NCBI GenBank assembly: GCA_023663505.1
Contig: JAMPHH010000055.1
Location: 1-22,118, forward strand
Length of the DNA: 22,118 nucleotides
Origin: Muribaculum sp.
GTDB lineage: Bacteria > Bacillota > Clostridia > Lachnospirales > Lachnospiraceae
Direction: 5' to 3'
Under the pieces are notes generated by a model. That model did not search any database and had not been told where the DNA came from. It was given only the letters and a program-made list of their open reading frames with translations. A program made the position numbers and the translations under genes. Shown piece by piece: positions 1-7,227 of the stretch. Position 1 is the stretch's first letter; each line of letters begins with the position of its first letter.

Positions 1-1378
1 TCAGCATGATACTGAGGCGGAATTCATCATCTTTTAAGTCAATGGCTATATCTCCTGAATATTTTCTTGCCACCATGCGGATATTGAACAGCCCGTAACC
101 ATGGGCTTGTCCATATCCATGACCTTCCGTTTTTTCTTTTGACGTGACAGGCAGACCTCGTTCCTCGTCCCATTGCAGGCTTCCGATAAAGCTGTTGCTT
201 ATCTCAATCATATAGGCATTATTCCTACGGTAAGAGAGGACGGATATATGTGGCTTTTCGCCCTTTTCCGTATTCTCCAATGCGTTCTGCAGGGCATTGT
301 TCAGTATCACGCTGACATCAAACGCATTGATATTCGAAGCTGTGGGATAGTGAAACTCACATTGGAACGAAATATTCTTTTTCGCCGCTTCTGTTTTCCA
401 TTCCCTGAGTATGACATCTGTTATCGGATTCCCGCTTTTTATTTCACCTACCGTTTCAACAAGAGCCGCCTTCAAGTCCCTGACATAGCTCCTTGTCTCC
501 TCTCTTTCATTTCCTGCATAAAGCCTTTCCAAGGTGAGGACATGGTTGGTCATATCATGCTTCATGCTTCGAATATCCTGATACAGATTTTCAACCTGTT
601 CCATATGCCGCTTCAATTGATTGATCTGTGTGGAAAGCAGCTCATTTGCCAGCTTTTCCTCCTGCGCCGCTTTTAGATTCTGATAGAGCATGATCAAAAT
701 AACAACCACCATTACCGACACCACGCAATAAAACAGCAGCAGCATATCGTATACCTCCGACTGCTTCCCACTCTCCCATATATAAAAATTGCGGTAGTAG
801 CGTATTATTTCATAACCCAACGCCCCTAAGAATGGCGGAATCGTCATCATAAGCAGCTCCCGCTTCGCCATCTGCTCATGCTTACACACATAGCTTCTTG
901 TAATACAATGAATGGCAATCGCTGTAATACCATACACCATCGCCAGATAAAACAAGCAGACTCCGACATAGACCATAAGCTGCCTGAGCATCGAGGGATT
1001 GTTTTGATACCACAGGGTATGCTCTACCATGTAATACAGCTTGTCATATAGAATTTCTGCTATTGTGGCAGTAAACCAACGCAATGAGAAATAAGTGATT
1101 GCAAGAAAAGCCTTCTGAACATAATTCCTACGCTCCAATCCGCACATCACCAAAAACGCCGCAATGCTTCCAATCGCATACGACATAAACACATTTATAT
1201 ACAACGGCATGACATAAAGCAACAGCATTGTCAAAAAATAAACTCCTCCCGTTGCCCATGCCGTTTTGGAACTCCGTAAAAAGGGCTTAACAAACCTGAA
1301 AAGACAATATCCCACAATCAGAAGCTCGAGCACCGAAACTGTCTGGGTAAAGCTGCTCCAATCAGACAAATTGGTCAT
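1..1378 (-). CDS. AgrC-like GHKL sensor histidine kinase (3' end outside window)
   Basis: Reading the minus strand from an ATG at 1378 gives one open frame of 459 codons to the left edge, where the gene is cut. The N-terminal half (about residues 10-215) is strongly hydrophobic, with five to seven probable membrane helices. It is followed by a Q/E/K-rich linker and the dimerisation segment with MKHDMTNH, whose His274 is the likely phosphoacceptor. The ATPase part shows an N box (VILNNALQNALEN) and a G box (GHGYGLFNIR), the pattern of GHKL kinases of the AgrC/ComD group. The gene starts one base after the stop of the LytTR regulator, so the two are surely co-transcribed and the regulator is the likely phosphotransfer partner. 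Such pairs often sense peptides, but no signal peptide gene is visible here. The extreme C-terminus is not in view. Confidence 0.9.
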   Translation of the reverse strand, partial: MTNLSDWSSFTQTVSVLELLIVGYCLFRFVKPFLRSSKTAWATGGVYFLTMLLLYVMPLYINVFMSYAIGSIAAFLVMCGLERRNYVQKAFLAITYFSLRWFTATIAEILYDKLYYMVEHTLWYQNNPSMLRQLMVYVGVCLFYLAMVYGITAIAIHCITRSYVCKHEQMAKRELLMMTIPPFLGALGYEIIRYYRNFYIWESGKQSEVYDMLLLFYCVVSVMVVVILIMLYQNLKAAQEEKLANELLSTQINQLKRHMEQVENLYQDIRSMKHDMTNHVLTLERLYAGNEREETRSYVRDLKAALVETVGEIKSGNPITDVILREWKTEAAKKNISFQCEFHYPTASNINAFDVSVILNNALQNALENTEKGEKPHISVLSYRRNNAYMIEISNSFIGSLQWDEERGLPVTSKEKTEGHGYGQAHGYGLFNIRMVARKYSGDIAIDLKDDEFRLSIML

Positions 1379-1379
1379 T

Positions 1380-2126
1380 TTATGTTCGCCCCTTCCTCTG
1401 GTTATATCTCAAATATTGTTTCACAAACTCCCCGTATTTTTGCTTCGCCATCAGCGCCTGTCCTTTTTTCAGATAAACTGCTGTCGCATCATATTTTCTG
1501 ATAAACCCGAAGTTCACAAGGAACGACCTGTGGGTTCGGAAAAAATCCTCTCCCGCTTGTTTTTCAAGTTCCTTCATTTTCCCATAATATTCTATGTCGG
1601 AATCCATCGTGTGGATAATCACTTTTCGGTCAAATACCTCCGCATATACAATATCCTCTACATTGACACTGATATGCTCTCCTCCCGTGGTTATCAGGAG
1701 ACTCGGGGGTTCTTTTCTTCTCCCTGCACCCTCTAACCCTTTTATTTCCTCATACTGCTTTACGGCGTTTTGCAGTACCTCGGCAAATTTTCCGTCATCA
1801 AAAGGCTTTACAAGATAATGGAACGCCCCTACATCGAACGCCTGAAACACATAATCGTCCAAAGCGGTCACAAATATAATGATTGGCTTTCCTGCGCATG
1901 AAGATTTTTGATTTTCATACCTCTTACGCAGTTCCTTTGCCGTTTCCATGCCATTCTTCCCCGACATCTGAATATCAAGCAGCAGGATATCATGTTCTCT
2001 GTCTGACAGGAGCAGCTCCTCCCCCGACCGATACAGTGACAGGTCTGCTTTCGGATAGAGCTCCCCTATCCTTTCCGCAAACATTTCCCTGATTTGTTGT
2101 TCATCGTCGCATACCGCTATCTGCAT
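1380..2126 (-). CDS. LytTR-family response regulator
   Basis: An N-terminal receiver domain starts MQIAVCDDEQ (acidic pair), has the phosphoacceptor Asp in LLLDIQMSGKNG, a Thr in FVTALDD and the conserved Lys in YLVKPF. The C-terminal domain (about 150-245) is a LytTR DNA-binding domain with DIVYAEVFDRKVIIHT and FFRTHRSFLVNFGFI. I chose the ATG at 2126 because AGGGG lies four bases upstream and the receiver domain begins there; an in-frame ATG at 2141 would add five residues. The gene precedes the sensor kinase by one base, so it forms a two-component operon with it. The 200 bases upstream hold a TATAAT with no convincing -35 box, and I could not recognise LytTR binding repeats. Targets are unknown. 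Confidence 0.92.
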   Translation of the reverse strand: MQIAVCDDEQQIREMFAERIGELYPKADLSLYRSGEELLLSDREHDILLLDIQMSGKNGMETAKELRKRYENQKSSCAGKPIIIFVTALDDYVFQAFDVGAFHYLVKPFDDGKFAEVLQNAVKQYEEIKGLEGAGRRKEPPSLLITTGGEHISVNVEDIVYAEVFDRKVIIHTMDSDIEYYGKMKELEKQAGEDFFRTHRSFLVNFGFIRKYDATAVYLKKGQALMAKQKYGEFVKQYLRYNQRKGRT

Positions 2127-2343
2127 TTTACCCCTACGCATTCTTTAACACGCACTCCTATCGATATTTTCACATTTTGTTTCTTCTGTGTTTCCTATTG
2201 ATTATATCGGAAGGATATTGATATTTTGATACTGGGAATGTTGTGGAAGGGATATTTTCTGCTGTGAATTGTCAAAAATAATTCTTATCATAAAATTTGT
2301 TTGTTGTATGTAATAGGCAAGCTTTATGACATCTGTATATCAA

Positions 2344-2417
2344 GAAAAGACTATCCGCTTGATTCCCTCGAGCAACGAGTCAAATCAACGCAGTTGACTT
2401 GGGGTCACCGGATAGCC
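2344..2417 (-). terminator. Structured stem-loop terminator after the GyrI-like gene
   Basis: One base after the GyrI-like stop codon the minus strand reads GGCTATCCG, which pairs (one G-U) with CGGATAGTC 51 bases later, followed by TTTTCTT. Inside the loop there is a middle stem (2361-2367 with 2401-2406, one bulge) and an inner stem AGTCAA/TTGACT (2378-2383 with 2394-2399). The U-tract and position fit a factor-independent terminator, but the nested loop is much longer than usual. Confidence 0.6.
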
Positions 2418-2418
2418 T

Positions 2419-3054
2419 CTACAACTTCTTAATCGGGTGTCTTATCACAGTCTTTAATTTATCTGCGCTACACTTTCTCGGGTCGCTTAAATATATTTCG
2501 TGGTGCAATCTTGTGTCGGTGATATCAGGCTCGTACCCGTTTTCATGGGCGAATTTGTGCATTAAATCCACTGTTGCAGGCTCGTTATCATAGCTGCCTA
2601 TATGCATACATTGAACACAAATCCCCTCATGACAGGTCAGATATTCAACCCTTGTAAAGTCCTGCTTTTTCTTCTTAGTGGCTTCCTCAATCGCCCAGTC
2701 AAAATCCTCCTTCGTCACAAAATCGGGCAATCTGATAAGCGATATAAAATGCATAGCGCTTTTATTATTGTAATCAATAGTACCCTCTACACCGTCTTGC
2801 CACCAAAATCCCTCCAGTGGCGGTACAACATATTCAAAAAAACCGTCTATTTTATGAGTCCCTTTATGGCTCATTTTGATTGTATATGCCACGCCGTATA
2901 ATAAACCTATCGTATTTTGATAATCCCCGTTTTCCTCGTTGGGATTCCCAGTCCCCCTCACCGCAATATAATTCATCTGAGGCACTTCTACGATACTTGG
3001 TTGATTCTTAGGCATATAAAATTCTTTATACTCTTTCTTAAAATCAAAAGCCAT
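2419..3054 (-). CDS. GyrI-like small-molecule-binding domain protein
   Basis: The 211-residue product begins MAFDFKKEYKEF and carries the GyrI-like hallmarks: VEVPQMNYIAVRG, YGVAYTIKM, FFEYVVPPLEGFWWQ and a C-terminal HHEIYLSDPRK. It spans the two-repeat ligand-binding fold without the AraC-type DNA-binding domain to which this domain is often fused. Stand-alone proteins of this type bind hydrophobic ligands or help detoxify small molecules, and some have been reported as hydrolases; the substrate here cannot be told. The ATG at 3054 was chosen over one at 3069 because GGGAG sits eight bases before it. The gene has its own promoter at 3154-3182 and a stem-loop right after its stop, so it is probably a single-gene unit. 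Confidence 0.87.
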   Translation of the reverse strand: MAFDFKKEYKEFYMPKNQPSIVEVPQMNYIAVRGTGNPNEENGDYQNTIGLLYGVAYTIKMSHKGTHKIDGFFEYVVPPLEGFWWQDGVEGTIDYNNKSAMHFISLIRLPDFVTKEDFDWAIEEATKKKKQDFTRVEYLTCHEGICVQCMHIGSYDNEPATVDLMHKFAHENGYEPDITDTRLHHEIYLSDPRKCSADKLKTVIRHPIKKL

Positions 3055-3094
3055 GCTTATTTCTCCCATCTAAAATTATGTGCAGCTGCTTAGA

Positions 3095-3140
3095 GCCGAA
3101 CAAACATACAATGTTTACGAGGTTGGTTCTGAATCGTTAC
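3095..3140 (-). repeat. Short dispersed repeat, copy 1 (5' leader of GyrI-like gene)
   Basis: The segment is similar to 7228-7275. The two share CAATGTTTACGAG exactly (3109-3121 and 7246-7258), with related bases on both sides (AGCCGAACA against AGCCAAACA; a GTTAC/GTCAC at the far end). This copy lies between the predicted promoter and the RBS of the minus-strand gene, so it would be transcribed in its leader. Its function is unknown. Confidence 0.5.
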
Positions 3141-3153
3141 AATTATGTTTTAT

Positions 3154-3182
3154 ATTATACAGGACTTATCTGCCTATTTCAA
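3154..3182 (-). promoter_or_regulatory. SigA-type promoter of the GyrI-like gene
   Basis: On the minus strand, TTGAAA (3182-3177) and TATAAT (3159-3154) are separated by exactly 17 bases. Transcription would start near 3147, giving a leader of about 90 bases before the ATG at 3054. Confidence 0.75.
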
Positions 3183-3234
3183 GACATGGAAAATCATTGG
3201 CAGTTTATGTTGGGTGGATTGGTTGGTTGAAGGG

Positions 3235-3480
3235 GCGGCGGGAGGGGACCGAGAGGAGTTTTGGCGGGCGGGCTGCGGTTGGGGGTTTTCTAATAGTGCG
3301 GGGAAGTGTGTCGCAATTTGCGGGTCGGCTCTAAGGTGCATCCATGCACCTAGAGCCTGAAATGCGCGTCCGTGCGCATTTCACCCTAGGTTTTGGACGC
3401 ACTATAAGAAAACGCTCCAACCTTCGCCAACGTCCGCCAAAACTCCTCCCAGTCCCCGCCCGCCTTGGTATCCGCAGCCT
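3235..3480. repeat. Long palindromic repeat element, copy A
   Basis: A large imperfect inverted repeat: the arm at 3243-3302 pairs with the arm at 3396-3462 (roughly 80% by eye, including AGGAGTTTTGGCGG, GTTTTCT and ATAGTGCG). Between the arms sit two hairpins. The first is 3327-3357 (GGCTCTA...TAGAGCC, with a GGTGCA/TGCACC core). The second is a perfect 10-bp stem at 3358-3383 (TGAAATGCGC/GCGCATTTCA). The right two-thirds recur inverted at 4016-4180, and the left arm recurs at 10841-10911. It is GC-rich compared with its surroundings and has no credible coding capacity. It looks like a dispersed extragenic palindrome or a MITE-like element; no terminal target duplication was identified. Confidence 0.85.
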
Positions 3481-3510
3481 TTCAATATTTTTATCTGAAT
3501 GTATCCATGT

Positions 3511-3550
3511 GTTTTATATAGTGATGTTTTATATAGTGATGTTTTATAAA
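3511..3550 (+). repeat. 15-bp tandem repeat upstream of toxin-like gene
   Basis: GTTTTATATAGTGAT occurs twice in tandem (3511-3525 and 3526-3540), followed by a partial third unit (3541-3550). It lies between palindromic copy A and the predicted toxin promoter. It is AT-rich and could be a protein binding array or simple slippage. Confidence 0.8.
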
Positions 3551-3575
3551 ATGTGAATTTTTTTGCTGTTTTATA

Positions 3576-3603
3576 TTGTAAAAATCAGTCATTATGATAG
3601 AAT
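3576..3603 (+). promoter_or_regulatory. Predicted promoter of the toxin-like mRNA
   Basis: TTGTAA (3576-3581) and TAGAAT (3598-3603) are 16 bases apart. A start near 3609-3611 would place the hairpin at 3611-3638 at the extreme 5' end of the mRNA. The boxes are weaker than those of the opposing antisense promoter, which fits a toxin kept below its antitoxin RNA. Confidence 0.5.
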
Positions 3604-3610
3604 ATGCTTG

Positions 3611-3638
3611 GGTGTTACCAAACGGGTAGCGGTTCGCC
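3611..3638 (+). promoter_or_regulatory. 5' hairpin of toxin-like mRNA (mirrored at 3888-3914)
   Basis: The RNA folds as GGTG/CGCC plus ACC/GGT with a small internal loop. An inverted copy of the same structure, keeping the GGTGTTACC and CGGTTCGCC ends, lies at 3914-3888 on the minus strand at the 5' end of the predicted antisense RNA. The middle 10 or so bases differ, while both arms are conserved, which argues for a structural role. Confidence 0.65.
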
Positions 3639-3694
3639 TTTCGCCGAAATGAGTACATTTTGAGAGCTTCCATGCACAAAGGAGGAGAACATAT

Positions 3695-3859
3695 ATGGAA
3701 AATAAAAACGAAAGGTATGTTCCATTGGTGTTAGAAATTATTTTGGAGCTTGTCGGTATTGTAGTGACAGTCGTCAGCATCATCGTCACGATAATCAGTA
3801 TACGGCAAACCAGAAGAAATGATAAACATCAAAAAAGCAACCGCGCTAGCCAAAGTTAG
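3695..3859 (+). CDS. Small membrane peptide, probable type I (Fst/holin-like) toxin
   Basis: The 54-residue frame starts at an ATG seven bases after GGAGGAG. The peptide has a charged N-terminus (MENKNERY), a single very hydrophobic helix (about residues 9-36, rich in I, V and L), and a basic, polar tail (RQTRRNDKHQK, then SNRASQS). This is the layout of Fst/PepA/TxpA-type peptides that insert in the membrane when their antisense RNA fails; the sequence itself does not match a specific known peptide that I can recall. The last codons lie inside the terminator stem. A long 5' leader (about 85 bases) with a terminal hairpin precedes the RBS. Flanking consensus promoters on both strands and a shared terminator support a toxin-antitoxin locus rather than a chance frame. 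The length is somewhat above the usual 30-40 residues of Fst. Confidence 0.7.
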   Translation: MENKNERYVPLVLEIILELVGIVVTVVSIIVTIISIRQTRRNDKHQKSNRASQS

Positions 3860-3870
3860 GTTGCTTTTTT
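3831..3870. terminator. Bidirectional terminator shared by toxin mRNA and antisense RNA
   Basis: AAAAAAGCAACC (3831-3842) and GGTTGCTTTTTT (3859-3870) form a perfect 12-bp stem around a 16-base loop containing GCTAGC. Each strand ends in a run of six T, so it can stop transcription from both sides. The toxin stop codon overlaps the second arm. Confidence 0.88.
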
Positions 3871-3920
3871 GATACCTAATCAACTGAGGCGAACCGTTGC
3901 TTTACGGTAACACCTTTTCT
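3831..3920 (-). ncRNA. Predicted antisense antitoxin RNA (about 90 nt)
   Basis: A strong minus-strand promoter (3928-3956) would start an RNA near 3920. It runs through a 5' hairpin (3914-3888), about 17 unpaired bases, and the shared terminator (3870-3831). No RBS or open frame is present. It is fully complementary to the last 40 bases of the toxin mRNA, including the C-terminal codons. Its 5' loop AAAGCAAC is also complementary to GTTGCTTT in the terminator arm. The size is close to antitoxin RNAs of par-type loci. It is inferred from sequence only. Confidence 0.65.
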
Positions 3921-3927
3921 ACAAGAT

Positions 3928-3956
3928 ATCCTAGCACTTATCAGCACTCCTGTCAA
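3928..3956 (-). promoter_or_regulatory. Consensus promoter of the antisense RNA
   Basis: On the minus strand, TTGACA (3956-3951) and TAGGAT (3933-3928) have a spacer of exactly 17 bases. There is no minus-strand gene directly downstream, only the small RNA region and its terminator. Confidence 0.82.
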
Positions 3957-4015
3957 TAAATTCTTCGAAAATTAATTTCAATATCGTATACAACCCGCAC
4001 ATACCCGCTTGTCGC

Positions 4016-4180
4016 CGATACCAAGGCGGGAGAGGACTGGGAGGGTTTTCGCGGGCTTCGGCGGAGGTTGGAGCGTTTTCTTATAGTGCGCTCAGACACT
4101 AGGGTGAAATGCGCATGGACGCGCATTTCAGGCTCTAGGTGCATGGAGGCACCTTAGAGCCGACCCGTAAATTGCAATCC
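4016..4180 (-). repeat. Long palindromic repeat element, copy B (inverted, one arm)
   Basis: It matches the reverse complement of 3301-3475, about 85% by eye, in the same order: GATACCAAGGCGGG, GGTTGGAGCGTTTTCT, ATAGTGCG, the perfect 10-bp hairpin (TGAAATGCGC/GCGCATTTCA, 4105-4130), then the GGCTCTA/TAGAGCC hairpin. It ends just before the stop codon of the deacetylase gene and lacks the outer second arm present in copy A. With copy A it brackets the toxin-antitoxin-like locus in inverted orientation. Confidence 0.85.
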
Positions 4181-4188
4181 CCTCCCCA

Positions 4189-4902
4189 TCAATCAAACAA
4201 TATCTCCTCCACCGTCACAAAGGTATACCCCTCCGCCTGCAGCTCATCAACCACCTTCAACGCCGCCGTCACGGAGGTCTCATAATAATCATGCATCAGG
4301 ATAATGTCATTCTCCCCCGCCTTATTCATGATCTTCTCCGTGATAGACGAGACATTCCGCGAGCTCCAATCCAAAGGGTCCACCGTCCACAGCACCGGAA
4401 ACATATTCAGCTCCTTCTCGAAGGATTTGTCCCAAGAGCCGTAGGGCGGGCGCACAAACTCCACCTCCTCCCCCGTGATCTCCTCCAACACCTCATTGGT
4501 GGCAATCAGCTCCTCCTTGAACCTCTCACGGTTGCTCTTGGTCAACTGCATATGGCTGTATGTGTGATTGCCGATCAGATGCCCCTCGGACTGCATACGC
4601 GCTATCACATCAGGGTGCAGCTTGGCATGTTCCCCCGTGACGAAGAAAGTGGCATGGACGCCCCGCTCCTTCAGCCCGTCCAGAAGCTGCTCCGTGTACT
4701 GAGGGTGGGGACCATCGTCAAAGGTCAGCGCGATCTTCTTCTCCTCCGCGACCCCTTCCGCCGTCTCCTGCACAGCCTTCATTATCACACTGTTTCCACG
4801 CGTCTCACGGGTGGACGCAGATAGCCTGTTTAATATCAACATAAAAAACAGCAATCCCAATGTAATATCAAAAATCAGGATAGCTGTTTTTGTCTTTTTC
4901 AT
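4189..4902 (-). CDS. Polysaccharide deacetylase (NodB domain), membrane-anchored
   Basis: The product of 237 residues has an N-terminal membrane segment (about residues 5-25) and then a NodB catalytic domain. Motifs in order are TFDDGPHP (catalytic and metal-binding Asp), the metal-binding His pair in GNHTYSH, RPPYGSWD, DPLDWSS and LMHDYY. These metal-dependent enzymes remove N-acetyl groups from peptidoglycan or related glycans outside the cell. The family resemblance is to PdaA/PgdA-like proteins, but the exact substrate is not evident. I prefer the ATG at 4902, 11 bases after GGAG; a GTG at 4926 is the alternative. The gene stands alone: palindromic copy B abuts its 3' end, and about 120 bases separate its 5' end from the chemoreceptor stop. 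Confidence 0.92.
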   Translation of the reverse strand: MKKTKTAILIFDITLGLLFFMLILNRLSASTRETRGNSVIMKAVQETAEGVAEEKKIALTFDDGPHPQYTEQLLDGLKERGVHATFFVTGEHAKLHPDVIARMQSEGHLIGNHTYSHMQLTKSNRERFKEELIATNEVLEEITGEEVEFVRPPYGSWDKSFEKELNMFPVLWTVDPLDWSSRNVSSITEKIMNKAGENDIILMHDYYETSVTAALKVVDELQAEGYTFVTVEEILFD

Positions 4903-5047
4903 AAACGCTTTGTCTCCATTATGCACTTTTCAACACAAGTATATGCCTCAATTTCCCCCGCTATGCCAAAGCCTGACTCCCGCAAGCTTCAAATACCTCC
5001 TTACCCACAGCGGAGCCGCCAGCTAAAACCATATAACTCCCGCAATA

Positions 5048-7147
5048 TCAGATCTTAAATACTGAAATCTCGGATTTCAACTCGTTCATATTGTCCCCCA
5101 GAGCGTCCGCCGTGCGATTCAGATTCTCCACGTTGTTCAGCAGCTTATCCGCCACCTCGTTGACCGCCTCCGCGTTGTTTGCCGTCTCCTCGATGATATC
5201 CGTGATGCTCATCACCGCGTGCATGGTATCCGCTCGTTCCCTGTCGGCGCTGTCAATACCCGCAACGATCTCACCCAGACCGCTCACCAAGTCTCCCATG
5301 CGCTGCTGCATGGTACGGAACACCTTCACGACCTCCTCCACTGCCTCCGTCTGCAGGGCAACCATGGACCTCGCATTGTTGGCGCTCTCCACGCTGTTCA
5401 TGGTCTGTGCGCTGATATGCTCCACATTGTTGCGGATCTCGCCTGCTGCCTTAGCCGAATCATCTGCCAGATGACGAATCTCCTCCGCCACCACCGCAAA
5501 GCCCCTTCCTGCCTCGCCCGCTCTTGCCGCCTCTATGGAAGCGTTCAGCGACAGGAGGTTAGTCTGCTCGGAGATATCGGTAATCGTTTCCACAAAGGTA
5601 TTGATGATCTCGGATTCCTCCTTCAGGGACGCAATACTCTCGCCCACCTTGGCAGTGATCTCCGTGGTTTCCTGCGCCCTGTCGCCCAAGGTACGGATAA
5701 TATCCATACCGTGATTGATCATTTCCTCCGTCTCGTTCACAAGCCGCTCCACGCTCTCGATGGTTCTCGCCACACCCTGTATCTCATTGGACAGCACCTC
5801 TGTCTTATCCACGCACTCCTGCGCATGGGTAGACTGTCTGACCATGCCCTCGTTAATATCCCGAATCGCATTGGTGATGTCCTTGGAATAATCGCTGATC
5901 ACTCCCGACACCTGCTCCACCTCATGGGAGGATTCCTCAAGCTGCCCTGTAGCATTGCTCACCTTGTTGACAAGCTTCTTGGTATTCATGATCATGTTGG
6001 TTGCAGAGCTCGCCAGATCTTGGAATTCGTCCTTGCCCTGCGCCGTCACCTGCACGGTCAGGTCGCCCTTTGCCACCTCGCCGAATTTGTGGGAGATCCC
6101 ATTCATATTCTTCTGAATACCCATCACGATAAAGATTCCCACAAGCAGCACGATCACGCCTGCAACAACCACCAGCATCACCGTAATCCCCTTGATGTCC
6201 TCCGCCTGTCCTGTCACCACGCTCTGAGGCACCAAGGCACATATGGTGATTCCCACGTCCTCGCTCCTGCTGTAGAGGAACAGACAGTCCTTCCCGTTGT
6301 ACTTCACGTCCTTATATCCATAGGCTTCATCGCTGTCTGCGGGCATAAAATCCCTTCCGCAAAAGACCGGCTCGCCCTCCGCAATACTGCTCTCCTGCCC
6401 CTCCTCGATATTTTCAAAGACAATCTCTCTGCCGCCCTCCGTCACGAGACCCACGATACTGTTCTCGCTAAGCTGCAAGCCCTCGATAAACTCCCTGACC
6501 GAGCTCTGACTGACATCGATCACGACACAGCCCTTTTTATTTTGAAATAGCACCTGATAAGCGAGAATATAGTCCTCACCGCTCATCGTCAAATGGCTAT
6601 CCAACAAGGTATGTCTGTCAATCCATTTCGCCAGCTTGCCGTCTTCATCTGCCATAGTCTCCATATAGTCCTCCAAAACGCCCTTCTCCTCGGACGCCTT
6701 GGTGGACATCATCGTGAGGTCAGATGTGGTCAAAATATGAATGTGGCTGATAAAGGGATTGGACACCTTGGCGGAGATCATGCTATTCTTCACATTGTCC
6801 ATCACCGTCTTGCGCTCGCTCGCGTCGTTCTTGCTATATCCCGCACAATACGAGCTTAATCCGGAATCAAATAAATATTTCGTGCTCTCTGCCTCCACAA
6901 AGTCACAGCTCATTTCCATATACTCAATCGCCATATTGAGCGTCTGAATCGTGGAGCTGCGGAAGTTGTTCTCCATACCCTCCGCCGCCTTGTTATAGGC
7001 AGTCAGCCCTATCACGATCATGAAAAAGACTGGCACCAGAAAGCATATGGTGATCTTGTTGCGCAGCCCGAAAAGATGCTTCTTCACCTTCTGTTCTTCC
7101 CTTCCCTGTGTCGCCTTTGCCTGCCCTGTCTTCTCTGTCTTTCCCAT
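5048..7147 (-). CDS. Methyl-accepting chemotaxis protein
   Basis: The 699-residue transmembrane chemoreceptor has a basic cytoplasmic N-terminus and TM1 at about 33-50. A large extracellular sensor of about 265 residues, probably of Cache type by size, comes next. TM2 is at about 317-338, followed by a HAMP domain, and a long coiled-coil signalling domain from about residue 400 to the end. The kinase-binding hairpin tip is nearly invariant (EQTNLLSLNASIEAARAG, then EAGRGFAVVAEEIR). The ATG at 7147 was chosen because GGAGG lies six bases upstream; 31 further codons are open up to 7240 but lack an RBS. No chemotaxis or flagellar genes are nearby, so it is an orphan receptor. The ligand is unknown. 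Confidence 0.95.
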   Translation of the reverse strand: MGKTEKTGQAKATQGREEQKVKKHLFGLRNKITICFLVPVFFMIVIGLTAYNKAAEGMENNFRSSTIQTLNMAIEYMEMSCDFVEAESTKYLFDSGLSSYCAGYSKNDASERKTVMDNVKNSMISAKVSNPFISHIHILTTSDLTMMSTKASEEKGVLEDYMETMADEDGKLAKWIDRHTLLDSHLTMSGEDYILAYQVLFQNKKGCVVIDVSQSSVREFIEGLQLSENSIVGLVTEGGREIVFENIEEGQESSIAEGEPVFCGRDFMPADSDEAYGYKDVKYNGKDCLFLYSRSEDVGITICALVPQSVVTGQAEDIKGITVMLVVVAGVIVLLVGIFIVMGIQKNMNGISHKFGEVAKGDLTVQVTAQGKDEFQDLASSATNMIMNTKKLVNKVSNATGQLEESSHEVEQVSGVISDYSKDITNAIRDINEGMVRQSTHAQECVDKTEVLSNEIQGVARTIESVERLVNETEEMINHGMDIIRTLGDRAQETTEITAKVGESIASLKEESEIINTFVETITDISEQTNLLSLNASIEAARAGEAGRGFAVVAEEIRHLADDSAKAAGEIRNNVEHISAQTMNSVESANNARSMVALQTEAVEEVVKVFRTMQQRMGDLVSGLGEIVAGIDSADRERADTMHAVMSITDIIEETANNAEAVNEVADKLLNNVENLNRTADALGDNMNELKSEISVFKI

Positions 7148-7227
7148 ATGATACCTCCATTTGCTCCGTGAACCTAATGTCCGCCACGCTTTATCCATAC
7201 ACTTCCATCTGCTGAAATATTTGTGAC

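Noticed and set aside
2142..2343. LytTR binding repeats and a full promoter upstream of the response regulator
   Set aside because: A TATAAT and a TTGACA are present on the minus strand but not at workable spacing, and no clear pair of LytTR boxes could be seen.
3080..3556. Several plus-strand open frames of 70-84 codons
   Set aside because: They run through the palindromic repeat and its flanks, have no RBS, and change composition with the repeat arms.
3491..3679. Minus-strand frame with repeated IKHHY
   Set aside because: The repetition comes from the 15-bp tandem repeat and it overlaps the toxin promoter; no RBS or start signal fits.
3611..3914. Direct 5' repeats as in classical par loci, giving antisense pairing of the two RNAs there
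   Set aside because: The repeats are inverted in the DNA, so the RNAs have the same rather than complementary 5' sequence; pairing could occur only through their self-complementary arms.
4291..4824. 177-codon plus-strand frame opposite the deacetylase
   Set aside because: Antisense shadow of a gene with intact NodB motifs; His/Leu/Arg-rich with no recognisable domain.
5219..6550. 443-codon open frame on the plus strand
   Set aside because: It is antisense to the chemoreceptor, His/Leu-rich and low in sense, as expected from the mirror of a biased coiled-coil gene; no RBS or family pattern.
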